This document shows positions 14,494 through 21,479 of a stretch of DNA of 28,684 nucleotides, piece by piece. The DNA comes from a virus. The notes beneath the pieces are model-generated. The model was not told where the DNA came from and did no database searches. It saw nothing but the letters and a program-made list of their open reading frames with translations. Made by a program: the position numbers and the translations under genes. Location of the stretch: the IMG/VR virus record IMGVR_UViG_3300013108_000113, positions 1-28,684 of that record; one strand, written 5' to 3'. The stretch's first letter is position 1, and each line of letters begins with the position of its first letter.

Positions 14494-15304
14494 ATATCTA
14501 GCAATAGATTTCTTTTTGACAATGTCCTGTAATAAGGATTGCCACTATTGTACTAGCTATACTTTAGAACAAAGGAATCTAACAGTTGATATGGAATTCT
14601 TAAATAGAACCTTATACTATTTAAGAAATTATAAAGTAAGATGTAACTTGCTTGGCGGTGAACCTGGATTAATTAAAAATTTACCTGATGTAATCAAAGC
14701 AATTCAAAGTAATCCTAATCATGTATGCGAAGTACTATCTAATTCTACTGTTCGTAGAAGATACCCACAAGTATTAGAAGATGAGAATATCATTTATGTT
14801 GAACATTTTATATTAGACTTTTATGAACATGAAATATCTCTATTAGGGCCAAAATCATATGACTTCCACCCTGAAAATGATAAGAATAATTATAATCTAG
14901 TAATTAAGACACCTAACTTTGAGAAGTATAAACATCTATATCCTGAAGCTATGGCTAAATTAGATCATAAGAATACTTTGTGGAAAGAGTTTAATGGACG
15001 AGCACCAGATTTTAATGAAATAAAATTAAATATGCAGGCAGCAGAGATAGATAGGAAGATGTGTGCAGCATTTCCTATGGTGCCTGTTATTAATTTTGAG
15101 AACCAAAACTTGGTACATTGTAGTAAGAAGTTTGCAAACAATGCTATCACATCAAAAGAATTTGAGATCACTCAAGAGAATATAGATAAGATGATGAATT
15201 TCAGATTATTTAAATATGAAAACTATTGTAAAGGTTGTATGGAATATGTACAACCAAAAGGACATTTTAATATTAAAAAATATGCGAGCATACTAAATGA
15301 ATAA
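14465..15304 (+). CDS. radical SAM protein with C-terminal Cys-rich region
   Basis: CNKDCHYC (Cys22, Cys26, Cys29 counted from ATG 14465) is a CX3CX2C cluster motif near the N-terminus, and GGEP (64-67) is the SAM-binding motif. This protein has the standard order, core first. Several Cys follow: KMCAAFP, VHCSKKF and the closing YCKGC, which suggest an auxiliary iron-sulfur cluster of SPASM or twitch type. It has 279 residues. The start is uncertain: TTG at 14459 lies in frame and neither site has a strong Shine-Dalgarno. It is less similar to the permuted radical SAM proteins upstream, so it is a separate recruit. It overlaps the carbamoyltransferase gene by 8 bases, suggesting sequential steps or a complex. 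Confidence 0.82.
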   Translation: MIRLTDVQNKYLAIDFFLTMSCNKDCHYCTSYTLEQRNLTVDMEFLNRTLYYLRNYKVRCNLLGGEPGLIKNLPDVIKAIQSNPNHVCEVLSNSTVRRRYPQVLEDENIIYVEHFILDFYEHEISLLGPKSYDFHPENDKNNYNLVIKTPNFEKYKHLYPEAMAKLDHKNTLWKEFNGRAPDFNEIKLNMQAAEIDRKMCAAFPMVPVINFENQNLVHCSKKFANNAITSKEFEITQENIDKMMNFRLFKYENYCKGCMEYVQPKGHFNIKKYASILNE

Positions 15305-16919
15305 AAAAATAATGGGAGTAGCGTTAAACCTACACGATCACAATACATATGATGGGGTATGGCATAACCAAAGAGAAAGGGAAACACGATTTAAGCATAA
15401 CCTACCTTATAAGGCAGAAGCTTATGCTCATCAATCAGATGTATTAAACCCTAGTGATTATAAACTTAATGATGCATTCACAAAAGAATATTTCCATAAA
15501 CCTGATGATGGTGTACTAGCATTCACATACACATACGGTGGAGTAAGGATGTCAAAGCCAGAATTATTAGAAGGCATCCTCAAGGGTCATGAGGAAATAT
15601 TTGAATGGCAACCTAAAAAATTATGGGATCATTATTATAAAGATGACATATATTTTATAGATCATCATCAATCTCACGCAGCATATGCCTTTATTAATTC
15701 AGGCTATGAACAATCAGATAAATTAGCTATTGATGGTATTGGCAATAGATATAGATGTTGTTTCTTTGATAAAGATGATAATATGACTGATCTATCTGAT
15801 GTACTACCTATTGGTTGGTTATGGAATCATATGTCTAACCTTACTGGATTTGGTACTTTAGGTGCAGGTAAACTTATGGGATTATCTGGTTATGGTAGAA
15901 GAAATGATTATTTTTATGAAATATTCGAAACAATACTTGCTGGTCCAATTACTGAAAAGAAACAAGAGAAATTTGAAGAACACATTGATTTAAAAAGATA
16001 TAGAAAGGAAGATTTAGCACATACTCTAGAAATATTTACATTAGACAAAATAAGAGAATATGTTTATCCACTTAAATCTTCTAATAATTTGTGTGTTGCT
16101 GGTGGTGTATCTTATAATGGATACATGAATGAAGAGTTTACAAAGGTATGGGAAAATGTTTATGTACCTCCAGCGGTTGGCGATGAAGGCCAAGCTTGCG
16201 GAGCATATCAACATGCTGACTATGTATTAAATGGAAATAAACATATAGTAGATACTTATTCTGGTTGGGACTATAGTGAATGGCCAGAAAATCTTGAAAA
16301 TAGACTTGGTAAAAAAAGAAACCCAAGTAAAATGGATGCTTTTGAATGGGGTTATGAAAACTTACATTGGGAACCACTTGATATAAAGGTAGTTGCTAGT
16401 GCAATTGCTGATGGCAAAATAATAGGTTGGTTCCAAGGTAAAGGAGAGAGTGGTAATCGTGCATTAGGTAATCGTAGTATTTTAGCAGATCCACGTAATC
16501 CTGATATAAAAAATATTATCAATAGAACCATAAAAATGAGAGAAGACTTTAGACCATTTGCTCCTGCTGTACTAGAAGATCATTATCAAGATTGGTTTGA
16601 TACAAATCAACCATCACCATACATGTCAAGAATTATGCCTGTTAAATCTGATAAGATTCCTGGTGTAACACATGTTGATGGTACAGCAAGAATTCAAACA
16701 GTAAATATGTCACAAAATATAAGGTTTTGGAATATTATTAATGAATTCTATAAGATAACAGATATACCTATGTTGCTCAATACTAGTTTTAATTCTCAAG
16801 AACCTATCGTAGAAGAACCGTGGCATGCTGTCCGCACGTTCCGTGAAACAGCTATAGATATATTAGTAATTAATGATTGGATGTTAATTAAAAAAGTGAC
16901 ACATGACGGATGGTTATAA
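15297..16919 (+). CDS. NodU/TobZ-type O-carbamoyltransferase
   Basis: The 540-residue protein has both domains of the family. The N-terminal Kae1-like domain has the metal-binding HHQSHA (123-128) and IDGIGNRYR, plus GGVSYNG. The C-terminal domain has GKGESGNRALGNRSI (about 380-394), REDFRPFAPAVL, and TSFNSQEPIVEEPWHA. These enzymes make carbamoyl-adenylate from carbamoyl phosphate and ATP and transfer the carbamoyl group to a hydroxyl, as in nodulation factors, tobramycin and cephamycin. The usual G-P-R-A-L-G is G-N-R-A-L-G here, with the Arg kept. The likely acceptor is a sugar or cyclitol made by the neighbouring genes. It is the most confidently identified enzyme of the run and supports a decorated sugar product. 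Confidence 0.95.
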   Translation: MNKKIMGVALNLHDHNTYDGVWHNQRERETRFKHNLPYKAEAYAHQSDVLNPSDYKLNDAFTKEYFHKPDDGVLAFTYTYGGVRMSKPELLEGILKGHEEIFEWQPKKLWDHYYKDDIYFIDHHQSHAAYAFINSGYEQSDKLAIDGIGNRYRCCFFDKDDNMTDLSDVLPIGWLWNHMSNLTGFGTLGAGKLMGLSGYGRRNDYFYEIFETILAGPITEKKQEKFEEHIDLKRYRKEDLAHTLEIFTLDKIREYVYPLKSSNNLCVAGGVSYNGYMNEEFTKVWENVYVPPAVGDEGQACGAYQHADYVLNGNKHIVDTYSGWDYSEWPENLENRLGKKRNPSKMDAFEWGYENLHWEPLDIKVVASAIADGKIIGWFQGKGESGNRALGNRSILADPRNPDIKNIINRTIKMREDFRPFAPAVLEDHYQDWFDTNQPSPYMSRIMPVKSDKIPGVTHVDGTARIQTVNMSQNIRFWNIINEFYKITDIPMLLNTSFNSQEPIVEEPWHAVRTFRETAIDILVINDWMLIKKVTHDGWL

Positions 16920-17693
16920 ATGTTAACAAGAGATGAGTTAGTATATATTAAAAATATATTAAATGTATCGAATACAAAAAATATAGATTTTAGTTTACTT
17001 GATAATGTGTTTACAGCCTTTGAGCATGAACCAAACTTTAAAGATGATATTTACGATTCATTTAGTCGTAATCAATTCTTAGCTAAAAGCAATTTAGTTC
17101 AAAGATTAGATGATCTCAACCTTTTAAATAAAGATACCGAAGTTGTTATTTGGGGTTGTTGGTATGGAAGTATTCTTATACCATTACTACACGATAAGGT
17201 TCGTAAAATTACTGCAATAGATTTTGATGATAATGTTGTTACTATTGGTAAAAATAGATTATTTGAAGAATATTTTAAAGTTGATTGGATAACTGGTGAC
17301 TTATTTGAAGACTATAAAGAAGCATATAATGATGCTGATATTTTTATTAATACATCATGTGAACATATGTTACCAATGAAATGGTGGGGACCAAAGGGCC
17401 CTAGATCATCGCATAATTATTTTTTAGAATGGGATGGTGATTATAGAAGAGAATGGAAAGGTGCAGATGAAAATAATTGGCCAGTATATGATATAGCATG
17501 GTGGGATCGGGTTAAACCTACAGCACACTTTGCTTTTACATCAAATGACATGCATGATATTGAAGGCCATATTAATTGCGTAGATAGCATAGAAGAGTTT
17601 AAACTACAACTACCACCCGGTGCAGAAGTGTTGGCAGAGGATGAATTAGAAGACGAGAGAGGTACCAGATACCTATTAATAGGAAAGATATGA
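16920..17693 (+). CDS. class I SAM-dependent methyltransferase-like protein
   Basis: VVIWGCWYGSILIP (75-88) is a motif I glycine-containing SAM loop in a modified form, and ITAIDFDDNVV ends the second strand with the acidic Asp101 that contacts the ribose of SAM. INTSCEHM (about 142-149) fits the motif IV strand. The 257-residue protein begins with an extra helical region of about 70 residues. Trp-rich segments (MKWWGPKGP, NNWPVYDIAWWD) after motif IV are unusual and could form the substrate pocket. The gene begins directly after the carbamoyltransferase stop (TAA-ATG) and overlaps the next gene by ATGA. A role in O- or N-methylation of the cluster product is inferred. Confidence 0.7.
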   Translation: MLTRDELVYIKNILNVSNTKNIDFSLLDNVFTAFEHEPNFKDDIYDSFSRNQFLAKSNLVQRLDDLNLLNKDTEVVIWGCWYGSILIPLLHDKVRKITAIDFDDNVVTIGKNRLFEEYFKVDWITGDLFEDYKEAYNDADIFINTSCEHMLPMKWWGPKGPRSSHNYFLEWDGDYRREWKGADENNWPVYDIAWWDRVKPTAHFAFTSNDMHDIEGHINCVDSIEEFKLQLPPGAEVLAEDELEDERGTRYLLIGKI

Positions 17694-18547
17694 AAAGAAT
17701 AATCTATAGTATCTATGTCGACATACCGGCACCTGAACATTATGGCACAACATCAAAAAGTAAATGGGACACAGAAGAGAAAGCAACTGTTACAGTTGAT
17801 GCCTTTAAAGAACATTATGATCGATTAATTGAATGTAAAAAAGTTTATGCTGAACGTATAGGTGTACCTTTTAAGATGTACCTATATGATAAAAGGTATA
17901 TAGAGTTCGAAGAGAAATTTAAACGTGACTTTCCAGAGGTTACCGGATATGAGATAATAAATTTCTATAAGTTACACGTATTGTATGAATTATCAAAGAG
18001 TTATGACGAAATTCTATATCTAGACTTTGATGCTATACCGATGAATCATTCGGTTAACTTCTTTGAAGAATGGGATTTATCTAAAGGTATATGTGTCCTT
18101 GACAATAATGAAAAGATTGTTCATAATGTAGAAGTAAGCCAAAGCATTCGTAGTCCATCAGCAAAATATTATAATTGCCAAGCGATGTTAATAGATGGTG
18201 GTTATCATCCTGATAATGATGTAATCAATACTGGTATTGTTGGAGCAAGGGCAGAACATATAAAGCAATTAGATTATTGGGGTGATTTTCGTGAAACATT
18301 AGATCTTATGACAAGATTAAGATACGAAGAATCTGATATATACCCACAAAATATTATTGATATGTTTAGATATGATAATGAAACAATCTTTTCATATAAA
18401 GTAAAAACAACAAATACTCCTATACAATGGCTTAATCCAAGATGGCATTACTTTTTTGATATGCAAAGATTTGTACCAGCTTCAGCAAAAATAGTCCATG
18501 CAATTTGTAAAGACTTTGATATTGTATGGAGAAGATACGATGCTTAA
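17690..18547 (+). CDS. GT-A-type glycosyltransferase-like protein with DxD motif, first of three
   Basis: This 285-residue protein has EILYLDFDAIP with the DxD motif (Asp112, Asp114), the metal and nucleotide-sugar phosphate site of GT-A glycosyltransferases. Upstream, the segments NFYKLHVLYELSKSYDE match the helix that precedes this strand in such enzymes. VINTGIVGAR (about 180-189) is the usual N-T-G-I acceptor-loop block. The family is diverse, so the donor is unknown. It is followed by two further DxD proteins, 245 and 188 residues, suggesting sequential sugar additions. No membrane segment is seen, so it acts in the cytoplasm. Confidence 0.68.
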   Translation: MKRIIYSIYVDIPAPEHYGTTSKSKWDTEEKATVTVDAFKEHYDRLIECKKVYAERIGVPFKMYLYDKRYIEFEEKFKRDFPEVTGYEIINFYKLHVLYELSKSYDEILYLDFDAIPMNHSVNFFEEWDLSKGICVLDNNEKIVHNVEVSQSIRSPSAKYYNCQAMLIDGGYHPDNDVINTGIVGARAEHIKQLDYWGDFRETLDLMTRLRYEESDIYPQNIIDMFRYDNETIFSYKVKTTNTPIQWLNPRWHYFFDMQRFVPASAKIVHAICKDFDIVWRRYDA

Positions 18548-19277
18548 GATATGCACAGTATATTATGGTGATAGATACACGCCAGACTATGTAGGTAAAT
18601 TATACGATAGTATAAGAAGAAACTGTAGTATACCATTTCAATCAATTTGTATTAGTGATAATCCGGATGTCGAAGCTGATATAATATTACCATATAATCA
18701 TCATAGCAATGTAAAAAAGCATTGGCATAAACTAAAGTTCTTTTCTCCCTATTATGGTTATCAAGATCCAGGTGATGATATAATAATTATGGATATTGAC
18801 CAGGTTATTACTGGTAATGTTGATGACCTTATAGGACATCCAGTACAAGAGAACGAATTAGTTACTTATGGTATATGGTGGAAATCTAAGCTACACACAA
18901 ATGGAGGATTTTATAAATTTAAATCTGGTAGTTTATCGTATGTATGGGATGACTTTATTTTAAATCCTGAGTATTGGCAAATGCATTACTATGATATAAG
19001 AGAAGTACATTTTCCATATTATGGAGAACAAAACTATGTTAATTGGAGAGCTGATGAACATAATATAAAGTTAATTAAAACGCCTGAAGAATGGATAGGT
19101 AAGTGTGATATGGATATTGATGAAGATACATCAAATAATAGAATATACTGCGAAAAATTTGGTGACTTTATGTTTATGGATGAAGTAAATCCACATATCA
19201 AAGTAATACATTTTACAGGTTTAGAAAATAATATACACAATAATCGTAATGGATGGATTAAGGATCATTGGAAATGA
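18540..19277 (+). CDS. GT-A-type glycosyltransferase-like protein with DxD motif, second of three
   Basis: The N-terminus KICTVYYGDRYTPDYVGKL resembles small GT-A proteins of phage and bacterial glycan clusters; IIIMDIDQVI (81-90) carries the DxD motif (Asp85, Asp87). HTNGGFYKFKSG and a late EVNPHIKVIHFTG provide a typical final strand with a His that could bind metal. I chose ATG at 18540 because GGAGAAG at 18528-18534 sits 5 bases before it; an upstream ATG at 18498 has no such site and would extend 42 bases further into the previous gene. The length is 245 residues. The gene overlaps the previous one by 8 bases and the next by 4. Confidence 0.68.
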   Translation: MLKICTVYYGDRYTPDYVGKLYDSIRRNCSIPFQSICISDNPDVEADIILPYNHHSNVKKHWHKLKFFSPYYGYQDPGDDIIIMDIDQVITGNVDDLIGHPVQENELVTYGIWWKSKLHTNGGFYKFKSGSLSYVWDDFILNPEYWQMHYYDIREVHFPYYGEQNYVNWRADEHNIKLIKTPEEWIGKCDMDIDEDTSNNRIYCEKFGDFMFMDEVNPHIKVIHFTGLENNIHNNRNGWIKDHWK

Positions 19278-19840
19278 GAAGAATAATAGCTTGTAGATTC
19301 GGAGATAAGTTTACTCAATGGCATGTTGATAACTTAAGGCACATGATTGATACTTATTCAGGTATACAGTATGACCAATTTGAAGTTATTGAAACAGATT
19401 TATATGGTAATTGGTATAATAAATTTCAGATGTATGACAAGTTTAGAGATGGTGAGAACCTTTATTTTGATTTAGATATGATTATATACGGAAGGTTACC
19501 AAATCTATTTAGAAAAAACTTTACACTATTAGATGATAAATGGTGGAGAGAACCAGCACATACCCCACTCAATTCATCAATTGTTTCTTGGACTGGAGAT
19601 GTATCTCATATATGGGAGAAGTTTTGGCCTTATGCAGATATGTACATGGAAAAATATAATAAGGGTAGTGATGAATGGTATTATAAAGAAATAGAATATA
19701 ACATATATGATCCGGTATGCCCGAAGTTTAAAGTGGAAGGGTGTGATCCTTACTTCAATGTGTGCACCTTAGGACAGATGCACCACATTATGGAAGAAGG
19801 GTGGACCGGATGGTGGTCCCCTTGGTTGTTAAAGCGTTAA
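19274..19840 (+). CDS. short GT-A-type glycosyltransferase-like protein with DxD motif, third of three
   Basis: This protein has 188 residues from ATG 19274, which overlaps the preceding TGA (ATGA); TTG at 19268 is in frame but less likely. MRRIIACRFGDKFTQWHVDNL resembles the start of the second glycosyltransferase, split here as MRRIIACRFGDKF and QWHVDNL. ENLYFDLDMII (61-71) has the DxD motif (Asp66, Asp68). NSSIVSWTGD could be the acceptor loop. It is much shorter than its two neighbours, with a Trp-rich end (GWTGWWSPW), so either the acceptor domain is reduced or it works with another subunit. It is the last gene of the plus-strand run; its stop abuts the stop of the convergent structural gene. 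Confidence 0.62.
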   Translation: MRRIIACRFGDKFTQWHVDNLRHMIDTYSGIQYDQFEVIETDLYGNWYNKFQMYDKFRDGENLYFDLDMIIYGRLPNLFRKNFTLLDDKWWREPAHTPLNSSIVSWTGDVSHIWEKFWPYADMYMEKYNKGSDEWYYKEIEYNIYDPVCPKFKVEGCDPYFNVCTLGQMHHIMEEGWTGWWSPWLLKR

Positions 19841-19852
19841 CTATTTTTTCTT
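19828..19852 (+). terminator. weak intrinsic terminator candidate at the convergent gene junction
   Basis: GTTAA, a 4-base loop AGCG and TTAAC form a short 5-bp stem, followed by TATTTTTTC with six T residues at 19844-19849. The stem is short and AT-rich, so the call is weak, but the position, exactly at the end of the plus-strand gene run, is right. A second small hairpin, GGACC/GGTCC at 19803-19819, lies just upstream inside the gene. Confidence 0.35.
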
Positions 19853-20488
19853 AGTTGTTTTAGTTTTTTTAGCTTTATTTACGTTTTTCATTATAGCTTT
19901 TTTCTTATCAGCTTTATGTTCAGCTGCTTGTTTATCTAAAGCTTTTTGGTTTTCAACTGGATCTGTTACTGGATCAGTATCACTAAGAGTGTTTCTCACA
20001 CCTGTGATAGCAAATGCATGTTGTAAGACTTCAATTTTATTTGAACTCTTTCTTAATGCAGTCTTTGCTTCAACATTATCTGACTCACGTATTTCTTGTA
20101 ATTCAAATAAGGCTAACTTTAATGCAAATAAATGATCTTCATTATCCATGTTAGTAAAGATATTGTCTACAATTGTAGGGAATAACTTTGTTTTTGACAG
20201 GTTAGTTTCCTGCTCTAGTACACCAGTGTCCGATAAAACCTGTTTAGCTGTTGCTACAAAAGCTTCACTCTCAGCTTTTTTAACATTCCATGTTTCTTCA
20301 TGAATGCTGTCCATCGTAGTCAAATTCATAAGAGCTTTAAAATCCGCTTGTGATTCATCAGCTTCAATGACCATTGGTGTTAGTTCTAACTCACCTGTAT
20401 GATCCATGTTCAGTAAAACTTCAAGGTTCTTCCTGTCCTGGTCAATGAAGTGAGCTGATACAAATGTATTTTTAGTAATTAAACTCAT
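19841..20488 (-). CDS. putative virion-associated protein with Lys-rich tail
   Basis: I do not recognise this 215-residue protein by function. The N-terminus MSLITKNTFVSAHFIDQD is followed by mostly helical, acidic sequence, and the last 35 residues are Lys-rich (KADKKKAIMK, KAKKTKTTKKK) and probably disordered or nucleic-acid binding. It is translationally coupled to the preceding 304-residue gene (TAATG) and has a strong GAGGAAAG site before its ATG at 20488. Its place as the last gene of the fibre block, behind a late promoter, suggests a virion or fibre-accessory role. It ends at 19841, directly against the end of the plus-strand gene run. Confidence 0.65.
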   Translation of the reverse strand: MSLITKNTFVSAHFIDQDRKNLEVLLNMDHTGELELTPMVIEADESQADFKALMNLTTMDSIHEETWNVKKAESEAFVATAKQVLSDTGVLEQETNLSKTKLFPTIVDNIFTNMDNEDHLFALKLALFELQEIRESDNVEAKTALRKSSNKIEVLQHAFAITGVRNTLSDTDPVTDPVENQKALDKQAAEHKADKKKAIMKNVNKAKKTKTTKKK

Positions 20489-21402
20489 TATGCTTTCCTC
20501 GCTTTTAAGTAATATGTATTAATTGTTGTTGCCGAACCAGCCGGAAACTCTTGTGTTCGATAGTCATCTCCACCCACTTCTCTTTGTGCATATGTCGAAC
20601 TATTCAATTTAGTGTCTGTCATACCAGAACCTAAGTTGGTTCCAGACCCGCCAATAGCGTATCTGATTTTGTGTGAAGTTAAGTTCACTGCTACATAACG
20701 TATCATCTCTTTTATCAAAGCATCAAATTCTGCTTCAGTATATTCTTTAATATTATTATCACCATTAATATAACATGGTTTAGCAGTATATTCTGTTTCA
20801 GTACCATTTGCTCTGTGAAGATAAAAGTTAGTAATTGTAGTTGGTTGGTCTTGTGTTTCAGTAATACCACCTGCCGTATATGCACTCGCATCTGCTCGTG
20901 TATCTGTAAATACCGCTGTTGTTGAAACATTAGTATATCCAGATGGAGCTGAAGTAGATGTGCTTATTTGATAAGGTAATGCTGCAATAATTGCATCAAC
21001 AAGAGTATCTGCATATGTATCAAACATCTCTTGTGGAGTCATAGCTTGTAAGTTATTGCTTGCATTTACATATACTGGCATTCTTGTTGTAGTGCCATTA
21101 TCATTAAAGGTTAATGAACCTGTTTCTGTTTCAGATATCTTATCATACGATACTGTTACAGTGCTTACATCAGGAGTATCACCTGCAGATCTAAAGCTAC
21201 TTGCATGAGTCGTAGCTGCGCCTGCTTGAAGTCGTGTATCACTCATAGCATCTAAAGTACCACTACTACCAACAACAGACAATGTTACTGACTGATCTGC
21301 TAAGTATAACCATTTTGCACGGTTAATAATCGCAGTCTTGTCGTCAGCTGACATCTCCTTTAAGTTATTTGAATCTATTTTTACTGGTGTTCTTGCTGCC
21401 AT
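20488..21402 (-). CDS. putative structural protein made of three related domains
   Basis: The 304-residue protein contains three tandem repeats of about 100 residues. Each starts with a short helix (NNLKEMSADDKTAI, NNLQAMTPQEMFDTY, NNIKEYTEAEFDAL), continues with a long amphipathic segment, then a DTR/DTK block (MSDTRLQAG near 53, FTDTRADAS near 165, MTDTKLNSS near 262), and ends with a beta strand rich in Thr and Tyr (TNFYLHRANG, INTYYLKARK). I know no enzymatic function for it. Repeated beta-rich domains plus its position between fibre genes suggest a virion or fibre-associated protein. AAGGAT at 21420-21415 serves as ribosome site. A late promoter box lies 29 bases upstream of the start. 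Confidence 0.7.
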   Translation of the reverse strand: MAARTPVKIDSNNLKEMSADDKTAIINRAKWLYLADQSVTLSVVGSSGTLDAMSDTRLQAGAATTHASSFRSAGDTPDVSTVTVSYDKISETETGSLTFNDNGTTTRMPVYVNASNNLQAMTPQEMFDTYADTLVDAIIAALPYQISTSTSAPSGYTNVSTTAVFTDTRADASAYTAGGITETQDQPTTITNFYLHRANGTETEYTAKPCYINGDNNIKEYTEAEFDALIKEMIRYVAVNLTSHKIRYAIGGSGTNLGSGMTDTKLNSSTYAQREVGGDDYRTQEFPAGSATTINTYYLKARKA

Positions 21403-21407
21403 AGTAT

Positions 21408-21415
21408 TATTTATA
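21408..21415 (-). promoter_or_regulatory. second TATAAATA box, very close to a start codon
   Basis: An exact late-promoter octamer on the minus strand, only 6 bases from the ATG at 21402 and overlapping the ribosome site. It is too close to serve as the main promoter and is probably secondary or chance; the box at 21431-21438 is better placed. Confidence 0.2.
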
Positions 21416-21427
21416 TCCTTTAGTTAA

Positions 21428-21468
21428 GTCTATTTATACTCATCTGTAGTAGAAAAGTATAAATAGAC
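21428..21468. repeat. perfect 12-base inverted repeat with a late promoter box in each arm
   Basis: GTCTATTTATAC at 21428-21439 and GTATAAATAGAC at 21457-21468 are exact reverse complements around a 17-base loop. No T run follows on either side, so it does not look like an intrinsic terminator. The right arm carries a plus-strand TATAAATA (21458-21465) pointing into the fibre genes in antisense. Confidence 0.8.
21431..21438 (-). promoter_or_regulatory. T4-type late promoter box before the 304-residue structural gene
   Basis: TATAAATA on the minus strand, 29 bases upstream of the ATG at 21402, in the only real gap (77 bases) of the structural block. It sits in one arm of a perfect inverted repeat. 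Confidence 0.6.
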
Positions 21469-21479
21469 GTTGTTAATAT

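Noticed and set aside
18498-18539. Upstream ATG start for the second glycosyltransferase
   Set aside because: It has no ribosome site and lies deep in the previous gene, whereas ATG 18540 has GGAGAAG at ideal spacing.
19803-19819. GGACC/GGTCC hairpin near the end of the plus-strand run as the main terminator
   Set aside because: It is inside the coding sequence and its closest T run begins 25 bases later, so it does not have terminator geometry.
20715-20930. Minus-strand frame of 71 codons inside the 304-residue gene
   Set aside because: It overlaps a clear gene in another frame on the same strand and reads as Gln/Leu-rich low-complexity sequence.
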